Assembly (NCBI RefSeq): GCF_018853465.1 | Contig: NZ_JABBOU010000156.1 | Coordinates: forward strand, 1 to 6,435 | Direction of reading: 5' to 3' | Length of the DNA: 6,435 bases | Source: Acidithiobacillus montserratensis | Lineage (GTDB): Bacteria; Pseudomonadota; Gammaproteobacteria; Acidithiobacillales; Acidithiobacillaceae | Shown: positions 6,256 to 6,435 of the stretch, piece after piece | Numbering within the stretch: the first letter of the stretch is position 1 | Layout of the letters: every line of letters begins with the position of its first letter | The notes under the pieces: generated by a model | The model's database searches: none | Seen by the model: the letters and a program-made list of their open reading frames with translations, nothing else | What the model was told of the DNA's origin: nothing | Made by a program: the position numbers and the translations under genes

Positions 6256-6277
6256 ATAAACAAATAGTCATGTTTAT
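6256..6277. promoter_or_regulatory. AT-rich 22-base palindrome in the leader, possible operator
   Basis: ATAAACA (6256-6262) and TGTTTAT (6271-6277) are perfect seven-base inverted arms around an eight-base centre. It lies just downstream of the predicted transcription start, a usual repressor position. The centre holds AATAGTC (6263-6269), which is also present at 6243-6249, exactly 20 bases upstream, about two helical turns. Confidence 0.4.
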
Positions 6278-6287
6278 TCGCAATAAC

Positions 6288-6306
6288 TGGCCATTCGGCC
6301 AAGGAG
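6288..6306 (+). promoter_or_regulatory. Small hairpin abutting a strong ribosome binding site
   Basis: TGGCC (6288-6292) and GGCCA (6297-6301) form a five-base-pair stem with loop ATTC. The stem ends on the first base of AAGGAG (6301-6306), the ribosome binding site that lies seven bases before the ATG at 6314. The ribosome binding site is clear; a regulatory role for the hairpin is only possible. Confidence 0.45.
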
Positions 6307-6313
6307 CACAGCA

Positions 6314-6435
6314 ATGAGTGACAACAGCACGCAGCAAGGTCTGGCGGGACACGGTGCCTTTTTTCAGGACACCAATCTGTCGGCGAATGAAGCGGAAGCG
6401 GCCACGGCCTGGGTCCGCAGCCATGTAGACCGGCG
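6314..6435 (+). CDS. 5' end of an unrecognised protein gene (3' end outside window)
   Basis: An ATG at 6314, preceded by AAGGAG with seven bases between, opens a frame that runs without a stop to the end of the window (40 full codons). The N-terminus is polar and soluble: MSDNSTQQGLAGHGAFFQD, then a likely helix rich in Ala and Glu (LSANEAEAATAWVRSHVDR). There is no signal peptide or membrane segment. I do not recognise the family from this fragment. The strong ribosome binding site and good upstream promoter suggest a well-expressed gene, and the surrounding dyads suggest it is regulated. It is divergent from orf104-rimK. Confidence 0.75.
   Translation, partial: MSDNSTQQGLAGHGAFFQDTNLSANEAEAATAWVRSHVDR

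Noticed and set aside
5858..6424. Minus-strand reading frame of 188 codons across the divergent spacer
   Set aside because: It runs antisense to the strongly signalled gene at 6314 and through its promoter, and shares the strand with orf104 in another frame; orf104 has the coupling and the better protein character.

Overview
The window reads as ordinary chromosome from a Gram-negative proteobacterium with moderate to high GC. The gene order glyQ-glyS-gmhB-plsC also occurs, as I recall, in Pseudomonas-type gammaproteobacteria. The two-subunit (alpha2-beta2) glycyl-tRNA synthetase and the heptose phosphatase for LPS core fit that picture. The general style suggests an Acidithiobacillus-like or related gammaproteobacterium, but the sequence alone cannot fix the genus. 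I see no tRNA or rRNA gene, insertion sequence, CRISPR array or phage gene.

Left part (1-732, + strand): the 3' end of an unrecognised gene is followed, after 49 bases, by a complete 120-residue Roadblock/LC7 protein with its own good ribosome binding site. A spacer of 89 bases then carries a small inverted repeat and a convincing sigma70-type promoter for the next operon.

Middle part (733-4962, + strand): a tightly packed four-gene operon, glyQ, glyS, gmhB and a plsC-type acyltransferase. The three internal junctions overlap by one to a few bases (TGATG, TGATG, TTGA), so translational coupling is likely. The operon joins glycine tRNA charging to two envelope steps: ADP-heptose synthesis for LPS core and phosphatidic acid synthesis for phospholipid.

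Right part (4928-6135, - strand): a two-gene unit facing the operon. It holds an unrecognised 104-residue protein whose stop codon overlaps the start of a RimK-type ATP-grasp ligase. The 3' end of the ligase gene overlaps the 3' end of plsC by 35 bases in convergent orientation, leaving no intergenic room for a terminator. A divergent spacer (6136-6313) follows, with a good forward promoter surrounded by several short dyads. Last comes the first 40 codons of an unidentified + strand gene with a strong ribosome binding site.

Most of the window is housekeeping. The parts most worth a second look are the orf104-rimK couple, the repeat-rich divergent promoter region, and the Roadblock protein with no GTPase partner in sight. 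I found no convincing evidence of a wholly new system.
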